Source of the DNA: Candidatus Dependentiae bacterium
GTDB taxonomy: Bacteria > Babelota > Babeliae > Babelales > UASB340
Reading direction: 5' to 3'
DNA length: 26,671 nucleotides
Assembly (NCBI GenBank): GCA_018897535.1
Contig: JAHIKO010000009.1
Coordinates: 1 to 26,671 of the forward strand
Part shown: in pieces, positions 1 to 9,101 of the stretch
Numbering within the stretch: the first letter of the stretch is position 1
Layout of the letters: every line of letters begins with the position of its first letter
Position numbers and translations under genes: made by a program
The notes under the pieces: model-generated
Database searches by the model: none
The model's input: the letters and a program-made list of their open reading frames with translations, nothing else
What the model was told of the DNA's origin: nothing

Positions 1-1305
1 CCATAATAAATATTGAACCCAAAGTTCATAATAATTCACAAGCCATAATACATGACTATGAAATAAAACAAAATTTACAGGAACAAATAAGACACAACTC
101 TGAGGCCATTATAAATAGCGATTCTGCAATTGTTCAAGAAAAGATTAGGCATAATTCTGAAGCTATTATAAATTACGAACCATTAAAACGTATCGAATAT
201 AATTCAAATTCAATAATAAAATCAAGTATGGATGTTAAATATAACTCTCAAGCTATATTACATGACTATGAAATTACAGATTTAATTCAAAATATAATAA
301 CATATAACTCCAACGCTATTTTGAATGCATTAAACTCAACAGATCTTGAAGATCAAATTAGACATAATTCTGATGCCATATTAGAACACGACAAAAAAAT
401 ATATTACAATTCAAACGGTATTATAAAAATATCACAAGGTTCCACTGCGGCAGGACTACAATCACAAATAGACACAATAAATTCGAATATATCAGGGCTT
501 GAAGATGAAATTGCATTATTACAGGCAGGAGTTGCTCAAGCTATAGATGATGCAGAAAATTCAAACACTAGGGCCAACACACAATCAAGTGAATTGGATA
601 CGTTATCAAATGATATAGATGCATTAGCAGAAAAAATAAAAAATAATTCAAATGCCATAGTAACTCATGAGAGAGAAATTACCCAAAATTCCAATAGCAT
701 TGTAAAAAATAGAACTGATATAAATACAACAACATTAAATATTGCTACAAATACAGCTAATATAAACACAAATACATTAAATATTGGTCAAAACACTGAA
801 AGCATTAAAAACAATTCTAATGCAATAGTAACGCATGAAAAAGAAAATAATTGGAATATAAGTGCAACCGCAAATATTGAAATAAGTGATTTAAGCAAAC
901 AAAATAACAGTGCAATTATTGTAGAAGCACAAAAAGCATTATACTTAAGTTCTGCAACAATAAATAATAATATTCTAATATCATACAATTCAAATGCAAT
1001 AATAAACAAACAATTACTTCTCGAACCATTACAAGAAAATATAAAACATAATTCCGATGCAATTATAAACCTAGACGCAACATCGCTACAAGAAGAGATA
1101 AAACATAACTCTGATGCAATTATAAATATAGCACTCAAAGCATTTTATAATTCACAGGCTATTTTGCATGATTATGAAATTAAACAAAATTTGCAAGATC
1201 AAATAAGATATAATTCAAATTTCATAATAAACAACACAAAAGATGCTCTTGAACTTAAGATAAAACATAACTCCGACGCTATAATCAATTTCAATCCAAC
1301 AGAAC
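1..1305 (+). repeat. Coding tandem repeats for the stalk of the first giant protein
   Basis: Degenerate tandem repeats encode NS[NDQ]AI cores spaced mostly 14, 19, 20 or 21 residues apart (42-63 bp). They are interrupted by a non-repetitive coiled coil at about 435-640. The array runs off the left edge. Codons vary between copies, so selection is on the protein pattern rather than recent DNA amplification. Confidence 0.85.
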
Positions 1306-2612
1306 AAGAAACAATTTTAACCCAAGCCCCAATAACAATCGATCTAAATTTAAATGACAGTGTATTTATACATCCAAATCAAAGAATATTTATTAATGGC
1401 AATGTCACAATAAATGGTAATGGAGCAGTTATTATTTTTGGTGGTACAAATCATTCTCAATTTGTTGTAGCACCAAACAAAACCGTAACACTTAAAAATA
1501 TACAGTTCTTAAGAATTAACCAAAACAGTTTTGATTTAAGGTATAGATCATTTTTTGATAATACAAAAGCAACAAAATATTCTTTAGAAAATTCCTGTGT
1601 AAAAATAGAAGAAAATGTTTTATTTGGCTTATCAGAAAATATAACTGTATCTCAAGGCTTAATCGAAATTATAAATAACGTTAACAGTCAAGCTCAAACA
1701 TTTTATTTAAAGGGTATAGAGGGACAAAAAGAATTTAAATTAGCGCCAACAGATGATTACGCCGATGCGCTTTCAAAAGCAGACAATGGATTAACATGGA
1801 TTCAGCGCAAAGCCGGAATTATCAGTAAGCTTACACCTGTTTATCCGGATTTGTTTACACAAAATGCAACAATTCCTGTTTTACTAAAATGCAATGATAA
1901 CACTTTTGCAATTCAAAATATAATTTTGTCAGGTTTTGAACATATAACAAAAATAAATTCTACAAATTATTCAGGTGCTACAGCTTTGTTAGGTGAAGCA
2001 AATATAAATATAGGTGATGAAACGTTTACAGAATTTGAAAAAAATAAAAATATTCAAGAATCATATAATATGAATTTTATAATTCAGGATCTCAATAATA
2101 AATTAATTTTAATAAAAGATGATCTTAAATTTACAGGACAATTAAATTTTTCAGATTTTGGAGAAAATGAACTATATATTCAAACAGCTTTAACAGAAAA
2201 AATCGCACCTAAACTTGGATCAAATGATTATTCAAGAACAATACCTCAAATAAATTTTGGCACCAATTTTATGAATATTAATTCGGATTTTGGTACGGCA
2301 AAACTTATTTTTGAAGATCTTACAATACGAATTAATAATACTATTAATGGTTTTACAACAAACAAAAATTCAAAAATTATTGGAAATATCATAGAAATTA
2401 CCGGAGATCCAATTCGTAATAATTATGAAATAACATCAAACACAAAAGATCTAGAAATATTCGTAAATAAATTAATAGGATTGGATGATATAAATAATAA
2501 GCCAATTATAAAAGAAGATCTTTTATGCTTAAAAGATCTTTCAAAAACAGAAAAAACCTCACTTGATTTAATTTATGAACAAGAATTAAGTAAATTTTTG
2601 AAAATAAAATAG
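1..2612 (+). CDS. Giant fibrous repeat protein, 5'-truncated (N@d coiled-coil stalk plus beta-solenoid C-terminus)
   Basis: The frame is open from base 3, so the gene starts outside the window. An internal ATG at 228 lies inside the repeat and is not the start. About 869 residues are visible. The first ~435 are a coiled-coil stalk of Ile-x-x-Asn heptads with NSNAI/NSDAI/NSQAI cores. It is interrupted by a conventional coiled coil (about bases 435-640) and contains a classic I-x-x-N-T-x-x run (about 708-835). From about base 1310 to the end comes a beta-rich domain with INGN and VTLKNI-type strand repeats, reading like a right-handed beta-solenoid. The same domain ends the next gene, so the two are tandem paralogues. 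A role as a surface fibre or adhesin is inferred; no membrane anchor or sortase motif is visible. The exact function is unknown. Confidence 0.85.
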   Translation, partial: IINIEPKVHNNSQAIIHDYEIKQNLQEQIRHNSEAIINSDSAIVQEKIRHNSEAIINYEPLKRIEYNSNSIIKSSMDVKYNSQAILHDYEITDLIQNIITYNSNAILNALNSTDLEDQIRHNSDAILEHDKKIYYNSNGIIKISQGSTAAGLQSQIDTINSNISGLEDEIALLQAGVAQAIDDAENSNTRANTQSSELDTLSNDIDALAEKIKNNSNAIVTHEREITQNSNSIVKNRTDINTTTLNIATNTANINTNTLNIGQNTESIKNNSNAIVTHEKENNWNISATANIEISDLSKQNNSAIIVEAQKALYLSSATINNNILISYNSNAIINKQLLLEPLQENIKHNSDAIINLDATSLQEEIKHNSDAIINIALKAFYNSQAILHDYEIKQNLQDQIRYNSNFIINNTKDALELKIKHNSDAIINFNPTEQETILTQAPITIDLNLNDSVFIHPNQRIFINGNVTINGNGAVIIFGGTNHSQFVVAPNKTVTLKNIQFLRINQNSFDLRYRSFFDNTKATKYSLENSCVKIEENVLFGLSENITVSQGLIEIINNVNSQAQTFYLKGIEGQKEFKLAPTDDYADALSKADNGLTWIQRKAGIISKLTPVYPDLFTQNATIPVLLKCNDNTFAIQNIILSGFEHITKINSTNYSGATALLGEANINIGDETFTEFEKNKNIQESYNMNFIIQDLNNKLILIKDDLKFTGQLNFSDFGENELYIQTALTEKIAPKLGSNDYSRTIPQINFGTNFMNINSDFGTAKLIFEDLTIRINNTINGFTTNKNSKIIGNIIEITGDPIRNNYEITSNTKDLEIFVNKLIGLDDINNKPIIKEDLLCLKDLSKTEKTSLDLIYEQELSKFLKIK

Positions 2613-2617
2613 TATGA

Positions 2618-2625
2618 AAAGGGAG
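2618..2625 (+). promoter_or_regulatory. Ribosome binding site that sets a TTG start
   Basis: AAAGGGAG lies six bases before TTG 2632 and downstream of the ATG at 2614. The same AAGGGAG form precedes the ATG at 26462. It supports the TTG start and the shorter signal peptide. Confidence 0.65.
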
Positions 2626-2631
2626 AACATT

Positions 2632-5600
2632 TTGAATTGTAAAATTTTTAACAAAATAATAATTTTTATATTGTTTTTGTTTTTTGAAAATTTTTATTGT
2701 TCTACTTTAAATTTTCACAGTCCTCAAGCTGCAATTGTACTTGAAAATAGTAGAACATATTTTGCAACACCAAGTATGTCAACAATAACCGGCTGGTACC
2801 AACAAAACATTATCAAAGAAGGTGGCTATCAAAATATTAGAACTTTTGGAAACACACTTACTTATTCTTGTGCACCTGAACAACAGGTAAATAATTATCT
2901 TTATAATACGCAAGTTCAAAGAAATTTAGATCTCTCTCTTGATGGTAAAATAATTTATTTGAATGAAGATCTTTTTACAACAAACAGTATGACTTTTTTA
3001 ATAACATCCAGTGGCATAATTGATGGACTGGGAAAAAGTTTAATATTGGGTAAATATTCTCAAATTTTGCTGGATTGCAATGTTTGTGTGACATTTAAAA
3101 ATATAATATTTAAAAATGATCTCAACACACTTGATACTCCGCCAATAGCTTTGACAAATTATTACTCACAAATTACATTCGATAATACAACATTTAATTT
3201 AAATGATGATTTTGCATTCAATAATGGTCAGTTTTTTATAAAAAATGATGTAAATTTTACAGGATCATTTTCATTTAACTATAATGCAATAAAACCAAGT
3301 TATATTTTACCAAATTCTTCGTTAAATTTCGGGCCAAATTCATTCTTTTCATTTTATCCAAGCACAACATATAACGATCTAATTGTTATGCATGATAAAT
3401 CATCAAAAATAAAATTAAACAACAGTACATTACTCATAACCAATACCGGTTTAAAATTAAAAAACGGTTCTTTATATTTGGATAACAAAACCACATTAAG
3501 TACCTATGGTGAAAACTTAATCACAGGATTTGGTACAGCATTAGTTTCAAGAGATGTTGGTCCAAATTACGTTGTATCTTGGCATCCTAATGGTAGATAT
3601 CTTGCATGTGGAATATCTTCATCAACTACAGAACTTTTACTCTTTTATTTTAATGGAAGTTCTCTGGCATTAATAACCGAGCTGGATTTTGGAGGATCAA
3701 ATTCCAAAATATATGGTGCAGATTGGAGCCCTAATGGCAAATATCTTGCTATAGGTGGTTATAATCCATTAACTACACATAATGAATTTGAAGTTTATTA
3801 TTTTAATGGGACATCATTAGAACTTATATCTAGTGAAAATTATGGAACACAAGTTTCTACGGTAGCTTGGAACCCAGATGGTAAACACATTGCTATTGGA
3901 GGAATGACACCAATATTTGGACACGATGAAATTGAAATATATTCATTTGATGGATCTTCATTAGAACTTATAGACACTAAAAATTATGGTGACGACGCTC
4001 AATCGGTTAGTTGGAGTCCTGATGGCAAATACTTGGCAGTTTGTGGAGATAATCCTTCAGGCGATGATATTTTAATTTATTATTTCAATGGTTCATCGCT
4101 ATCTTTAATAGAAGGTATAAGTTACACAGACAACGCGTACAGCGTTAACTGGAGCCGTGATGGAAAATATCTTGCGGTAGGCGGTTACACATCAACATAT
4201 CAGAATCAAATAAAAGTTTACTACTTTGACGGTACAGCAACAACATTAATTACCTCAGCAAGTTATGGTGTAGATACATCGGTCAAATCTGTAAAATGGA
4301 GTCCTAACGGTAAATATTTACTAATTGGAGCTGCATGTCCAGCAACAGTACAAGCTATGCGAATATACTCTTTCACCGGACAATCTTTAGACTTGATCGA
4401 TTCTGTTGAATACGCAACATATGGAAATTCTGTCGCATGGAGTAATGACGGAAAAAAATTCGCAATCGCAGGTAGATTTCCCGATCCCGGATACAATTCT
4501 TTAGAAATTCGTTCCTTTAATTACACACCGGACATTTCGCCACAGGCTTTTTCAAATTCTCTAATATTTGGAGATTCGAGTTTGGGATCGGAACAAGATT
4601 TAAATACATACATAAATTCAGATGCCAGAGTTTATCTTGACGGTAAATTATACATAGACAATTCAACAAGTGCTCAAAATAATTTAAATTTTGCAAATAG
4701 AGGTTCAAATATTAACTTTGATAAGCCACTATCAAAAATAAAAGTCACAAACAATTCCGGTATTAATGGTTGGAGTGAACAATCAATTACACTTTCCGAC
4801 GGCAATAATAATAACTGGATTTCAGATAATACAATATATGGTTTTGATTTGGGTGAAACTGAACCATCAACATATTTAGTTTACAGCAACAGCAATGCAA
4901 TTGTAACCCATGACAAAGAAATAACTTGGAATTCAAACGCTATATTAAACATGCATGATCCATCGCTGCAAGATAGAATAAAAAATAATTCAAATGCCAT
5001 TATTTCTTTGGCACCAAAAATACACAACAACTCACAAGCAATAATAAATGATTATGAAATCACAGATAATTTACAAACTCAAATTACAACAAATTCGAAT
5101 TTTATAATTAATCAAAATAATAAAATAAAATATAATTCAAATGCCATTATACAAAATAGCAAAAATATAATTTATAACTCAAATGCTTTAATTAAAAATA
5201 CAAAAGATATCCATTACAATTCTCAATCTATAATTCGAGATAGCGAAATAACAGCCGACATACAATATAAAATAAAAAATAATTCAAATGCTATTTTGAC
5301 TCAAAACAAAAATATTTACTTTAACTCAAATGCCATAATTAATCATCCGGCAATTGAATTAAAGGAACAAATCAAACATAACTCAGATGCAATTGTAAGC
5401 CTTGACACTTCAATACTTGCAATTGCAGTAAAAAATAATTCAAATGCCATTTTATATTTGGATACGAAAATTCATTATAATTCGCAAGCCATATTGCATG
5501 ATTATGAAATAAACGCAGATCTTGAAGATCAAATAAGATATAACTCAAATGCCATTATAAATTCTGATCCATCATCACTGGAACCTTCAATAAAAAATAA

Positions 5601-8055
5601 TTCAGATGCAATCGTTAGTCTTGATTGGACAGCAATCGCTCCAAATATAAATAACAACTCAAATGCAATTTTAAATTTAAACACAAAAATATACTATAAC
5701 TCAAATGCCATAATTAACGATTATGAAATAAAAGAAGATTTACAAGATCAAACAAGATATAATTCAAATGCCATAATAAACAGTGACCCTGTAATTTTAT
5801 CTCAAGAAATAAAGCATAATTCGGATGCCATAATAGAACATGATAAAAAAATAAATAATAATTCAAACGCCATAATTAGATTAAGCAACGACCCAACATA
5901 CCCTCTGCTACAGGCTCAATTAGATACAATTACAACGCAAGTTAATTCTCTTACCGAAAGAACGACTGATGTACAAACGGATCTCACGGCAACAAACACA
6001 ACAATAGATTCGGCCAATTCAATTTTAGATGCCAACGATACAGATATAAGTGATCTTGAAGGTCAAGTAGAACAACTTGAAATAGACATAAAAAACAATT
6101 CAAATGCCATTGTGACTCAAGATCCAAAAATAGTTTGGAATTCAAATGCTATTGTAAAAAACAGTCAAGAAATAGATCAAAACACTCTAAACAATGGGTA
6201 CAATACATCTGCAATAAATAAAAATACTAACGACATAAATTATATTACTCAAATAATTAATGGCAATTCAAATACAATTTTAACTCACGATGATTTAATA
6301 AGATGGAACTCTAGCGCAATTTTAAATATAGATACTGAAGAATTGGCCATTTACAACAGCAATGCGATAATAAAAATAGATAATGATATTAGACATATAA
6401 GTAGCACAACTGAAACAAATAATAACTTAATAAAATATAATTCCAATGCAATTTTACATAACTCTCCGGAATATTTATCAGATCAAATTAAGCACAATTC
6501 CGATGCAATTATAAATCTTGAAGTTACAGGACTTCAACAAGAGATAATTAATAATTCAAATGCCATTATTTATTTAGAACCCAAAATACATTACAATTCA
6601 CAAGCAATAATTCACGATTATGAAATTACAGATGATATACAAAATCAAATAAATTATAATTCAAATACAATTATTAATAGCGATGCAATAATTGCAAGTC
6701 AAAATATCAAACACAATTCCGATGCAATAGTTACGCTACAAAGACAAAGTCAAAACAGTATTTTAACCAATGGGCCAATTGCAAGCGACATATCTTTGGA
6801 TAGCAGTGTTTTCATACACCCTAATCAAAGAATTTATATAAACGGCAATGTAACAATCAATGGTAACGGTGCAGTTATAATTTTTGCAAATCCAAATCAT
6901 AGCCAATTTATTATAGAAAAAAACAAAACAGTTACATTGAAAAATATACAACTATTAAGAATCAACCAAAAAACTTTTGACTTTAGATACAATTCTTATT
7001 TCGATATTTCAAAACCAACACACTATGCACTGGATGACTCAAAAATAATTATAGGCCAAAATGTTTTATTTGGACTGTCGGAAAATATAACAATGTCCCA
7101 AGGATTTATAGAAATTACAAATAACGATAATAATCAAGCACAAAATTTTTATATAAAAGGCATAGAAGGTCAAAAAAGATTTGAACTTTCGCCAAGCGAT
7201 AATTATTCCGATGCTTTATCTAAAGCTGACAATGGTTTAACATGGCTACAACGCAAAGATGGCCAAACAAGTTTGGTTCCATCACAACTTCCGGATCGTT
7301 TCACACAAAATGCAACCATTCCGGTATTGATAAAATGTAATGACAATACGCTGAGTATGCAAAGCATAATTTTGTCAGGGTTTGAACATATAACAAAAAC
7401 AGACTCTTTAAATTACTTAGGCTCTATTGGTCTTTTAGGTGAGACTGATATTAATATTGGAGATAAAACTTTTACGGAATTTGAAATAAATCAAGATGAA
7501 CAAGAAACGTATAACATGAATTTTGTGGTTCAAGATATTAATAATAATTTAAATTTAATAAAAGATGATGTTAAATTTACCGGTAAATTACGATTTGCAG
7601 ATTTAGGTGATAATGAATTATTCATAAGTACAGAATTAACTGAACCAATAACACCAAAAGCAGGATCTTTGGATCCAAACAGAACTGTACCACAAATTAA
7701 TTTTGGAACAAATTTCATGTTACTAAATTCAAACTTTGGTAGTGCAAAATTAATTTTTAAAGATAATGTTTTAAGAATTAATAATTCAATCGATGGTTTT
7801 GTTGCATATGAAAATTCAAATATTGCCGGCAATACTTTGGAGATTACAGGTGATCCAATTCACAATATGTACAATACAAATATTAATGAAAAGAATTTTA
7901 CGCTTAATATTGATAAATTAATAGGTTTAAATGATATAAACAATAAACCAATTGTTACAGAAAATTATTTATATTTTTATAACAAAAATTTAGAACAAAA
8001 AAATGCTATTGATTTAATTTATAACAAAGAAATTAATAATATTTTAAATTCTTGA
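2632..8055 (+). CDS. Giant secreted fibrous protein: beta-solenoid, seven-repeat propeller, N@d stalk, beta-solenoid
   Basis: About 1,807 residues. I start it at TTG 2632, because an AAAGGGAG ribosome site at 2618-2625 lies six bases before it; the in-frame ATG at 2614 precedes that site and has no site of its own. The N-terminus is then short and basic with a long hydrophobic core (IIIFILFLFF), a signal peptide. Domain order by bases: beta-rich solenoid-like domain to ~3540; seven WD40/PD40-like repeats, each with an [S/N/H]xDG/NGKYLAxGG-type core, ~3565-4530; beta-rich linker to ~4875; coiled-coil stalk with about 31 NS[NDQ]xI cores, ~4882-6745; and a C-terminal beta domain closely matching that of the preceding gene, ~6760-8052. 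One base separates ATG 2614 from the upstream stop, so the pair is probably co-transcribed. A surface adhesin or fibre role is inferred. Confidence 0.85.
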   Translation: MNCKIFNKIIIFILFLFFENFYCSTLNFHSPQAAIVLENSRTYFATPSMSTITGWYQQNIIKEGGYQNIRTFGNTLTYSCAPEQQVNNYLYNTQVQRNLDLSLDGKIIYLNEDLFTTNSMTFLITSSGIIDGLGKSLILGKYSQILLDCNVCVTFKNIIFKNDLNTLDTPPIALTNYYSQITFDNTTFNLNDDFAFNNGQFFIKNDVNFTGSFSFNYNAIKPSYILPNSSLNFGPNSFFSFYPSTTYNDLIVMHDKSSKIKLNNSTLLITNTGLKLKNGSLYLDNKTTLSTYGENLITGFGTALVSRDVGPNYVVSWHPNGRYLACGISSSTTELLLFYFNGSSLALITELDFGGSNSKIYGADWSPNGKYLAIGGYNPLTTHNEFEVYYFNGTSLELISSENYGTQVSTVAWNPDGKHIAIGGMTPIFGHDEIEIYSFDGSSLELIDTKNYGDDAQSVSWSPDGKYLAVCGDNPSGDDILIYYFNGSSLSLIEGISYTDNAYSVNWSRDGKYLAVGGYTSTYQNQIKVYYFDGTATTLITSASYGVDTSVKSVKWSPNGKYLLIGAACPATVQAMRIYSFTGQSLDLIDSVEYATYGNSVAWSNDGKKFAIAGRFPDPGYNSLEIRSFNYTPDISPQAFSNSLIFGDSSLGSEQDLNTYINSDARVYLDGKLYIDNSTSAQNNLNFANRGSNINFDKPLSKIKVTNNSGINGWSEQSITLSDGNNNNWISDNTIYGFDLGETEPSTYLVYSNSNAIVTHDKEITWNSNAILNMHDPSLQDRIKNNSNAIISLAPKIHNNSQAIINDYEITDNLQTQITTNSNFIINQNNKIKYNSNAIIQNSKNIIYNSNALIKNTKDIHYNSQSIIRDSEITADIQYKIKNNSNAILTQNKNIYFNSNAIINHPAIELKEQIKHNSDAIVSLDTSILAIAVKNNSNAILYLDTKIHYNSQAILHDYEINADLEDQIRYNSNAIINSDPSSLEPSIKNNSDAIVSLDWTAIAPNINNNSNAILNLNTKIYYNSNAIINDYEIKEDLQDQTRYNSNAIINSDPVILSQEIKHNSDAIIEHDKKINNNSNAIIRLSNDPTYPLLQAQLDTITTQVNSLTERTTDVQTDLTATNTTIDSANSILDANDTDISDLEGQVEQLEIDIKNNSNAIVTQDPKIVWNSNAIVKNSQEIDQNTLNNGYNTSAINKNTNDINYITQIINGNSNTILTHDDLIRWNSSAILNIDTEELAIYNSNAIIKIDNDIRHISSTTETNNNLIKYNSNAILHNSPEYLSDQIKHNSDAIINLEVTGLQQEIINNSNAIIYLEPKIHYNSQAIIHDYEITDDIQNQINYNSNTIINSDAIIASQNIKHNSDAIVTLQRQSQNSILTNGPIASDISLDSSVFIHPNQRIYINGNVTINGNGAVIIFANPNHSQFIIEKNKTVTLKNIQLLRINQKTFDFRYNSYFDISKPTHYALDDSKIIIGQNVLFGLSENITMSQGFIEITNNDNNQAQNFYIKGIEGQKRFELSPSDNYSDALSKADNGLTWLQRKDGQTSLVPSQLPDRFTQNATIPVLIKCNDNTLSMQSIILSGFEHITKTDSLNYLGSIGLLGETDINIGDKTFTEFEINQDEQETYNMNFVVQDINNNLNLIKDDVKFTGKLRFADLGDNELFISTELTEPITPKAGSLDPNRTVPQINFGTNFMLLNSNFGSAKLIFKDNVLRINNSIDGFVAYENSNIAGNTLEITGDPIHNMYNTNINEKNFTLNIDKLIGLNDINNKPIVTENYLYFYNKNLEQKNAIDLIYNKEINNILNS
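3565..4530 (+). repeat. Seven WD40/PD40-like propeller repeats inside the second giant gene
   Basis: Seven repeats of about 45 residues each contain a core such as WSPDGKYLAVCG or WNPDGKHIAIGG, followed by strands of the type IEIYSFDGSSLELI. Seven copies is the usual number for closing a WD40-type beta-propeller. The repeats sit between beta-solenoid-like sequence and the stalk, so they probably form a globular module near the fibre's N-terminal end. Confidence 0.8.
4882..6745 (+). repeat. Coding tandem repeats for the stalk of the second giant protein
   Basis: About 31 NS[NDQ]xI cores occur, mostly 14, 19 or 21 residues apart (42, 57 or 63 bp). They are interrupted by a non-repetitive coiled coil at about 5890-6085. 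Short DNA words such as AATTCAAATGCCAT recur many times, giving potential for slippage or recombination between copies and with the neighbouring gene. Confidence 0.85.
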
Positions 8056-8067
8056 AATTAAAAAAAT

Positions 8068-8086
8068 AAAAGATCAATCTTTTTTT
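8068..8086 (+). terminator. Probable weak intrinsic terminator after the giant-protein pair
   Basis: AAAAGAT and ATCTTTT form an AT-rich hairpin with a very short loop, followed by further T's. It lies 13 bases after the stop of the giant gene and before the next gene's ribosome site. The stem is weak, so termination is uncertain. Confidence 0.4.
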
Positions 8087-8120
8087 GGTAATTTTACAGT
8101 TCTAAAAAAAGGGGTCTTTT

Positions 8121-8966
8121 ATGAAAAAAATACTATCAATAGCACTACTGATTATTTTTCACGGGCAATACATAAGTGCACTCTTAAAATACGAGAATTT
8201 AGTTGACGATAAAAAAAAGACTTTTTTAAACTTAATTGATTTTGTAAGTAAAAATAAACTTGATGATTTTAATAATCTTATAGGTTTAGGCGATAATTTT
8301 ACCTTAACAAATGTTGATGAACCTAATTTGGCAAAAAGCATCCTAAAAAAAGTATCATTTCAAAGTTGGCGAAAAAAAGATGATTTCCTTTATCCACTAA
8401 TTACATTTTCAATGTTAAGTGAAATAGGAAACCAGGTAGAAAAAGGCGGAGCCGTTCCTAGGTTCAAAAAAATTAAAAATAATTCAAAAAAGAAAATAAC
8501 TAAAGATTCTATAAACTCACAAGAAACTATCATAAATTTTATGAAAAATAACAAAAATGGTGAAGAAACTCATTTTGACTGGTATTTTTCTAATTTGATC
8601 AAAAAAGACAAATTATCAAATCCATGTTTTAAAAAATGCGTTAAATGGTTTTCAACGTTATTAAAAAAGCACATAGAAAATTTAAGATCAAATGAAATAT
8701 CAGAGGTTTTAACCGAAGCACCTTATTTAGTTTTTAATAAAATAAAAGAAAAAGATAACAAATATGAATTATTAGATTTCGTGGATAATTTTAAACCCAA
8801 TGAAGAAATAGTAAAAAAATACAAAACAAAAAAAGCACTAAATGAAAAAATAATAACTTTTAAAATAGAAACTAAAGAATTAATTCTTTCTATTCAAAAT
8901 GAAATAAATGAAAAAGAACCCGGATCTACAAAAAAAGTAATTAATAAAATTAGAAGTTTTTTCTAG
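8121..8966 (+). CDS. Secreted protein of unknown function
   Basis: 281 residues, not recognised. The ATG follows a good ribosome site (AGGGG at 8110-8114). The first ~21 residues form a signal peptide: a KK start, a hydrophobic core LSIALLIIF, and a likely cleavage after ISA. The mature part is Lys/Asn-rich and looks mostly helical, with several amphipathic stretches and a basic C-terminal tail ending in RSFF. No catalytic motif or repeat is visible. It follows the giant fibre genes on the same strand, after a possible terminator, so it may belong to the same envelope region but need not share their transcript. It could be a periplasmic helper or a secreted effector; the sequence does not decide. 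Confidence 0.75.
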   Translation: MKKILSIALLIIFHGQYISALLKYENLVDDKKKTFLNLIDFVSKNKLDDFNNLIGLGDNFTLTNVDEPNLAKSILKKVSFQSWRKKDDFLYPLITFSMLSEIGNQVEKGGAVPRFKKIKNNSKKKITKDSINSQETIINFMKNNKNGEETHFDWYFSNLIKKDKLSNPCFKKCVKWFSTLLKKHIENLRSNEISEVLTEAPYLVFNKIKEKDNKYELLDFVDNFKPNEEIVKKYKTKKALNEKIITFKIETKELILSIQNEINEKEPGSTKKVINKIRSFF

Positions 8967-9101
8967 TAGAAATACAATTAAATTGTGAAGTCTAAATTAG
9001 GCTCCCCAATTTGAAGTCAAAACGTTGTCGGCTATTCCAATTTCGCCAAAAAACCTTATACTCTCAGGTGTGTATGAGTTTGCAAACCCAAAGGAATAAA
9101 G

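Noticed and set aside
788..1138. Antisense gene of 116 codons
   Set aside because: It is the reverse reading of the repetitive stalk, with a Ser/Ile-rich low-complexity product and no ribosome site.
228..2612. ATG at 228 as the start of the first giant gene
   Set aside because: The same repeat pattern continues in frame to base 3 with no stop, so the gene enters from outside the window.
1..6745. CRISPR array or non-coding tandem repeat
   Set aside because: The repeats are degenerate, vary in spacing in multiples of three, and stay in one open frame; the pattern is conserved at protein level.
7900..8055. YadA-type membrane anchor or sortase signal at the end of the giant protein
   Set aside because: No amphipathic four-strand pattern with terminal aromatic residue and no LPxTG-like motif with a hydrophobic tail is present.
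1..8055. Prophage tail-fibre locus
   Set aside because: A signal peptide is present and no phage structural, lysis or integrase genes are nearby.
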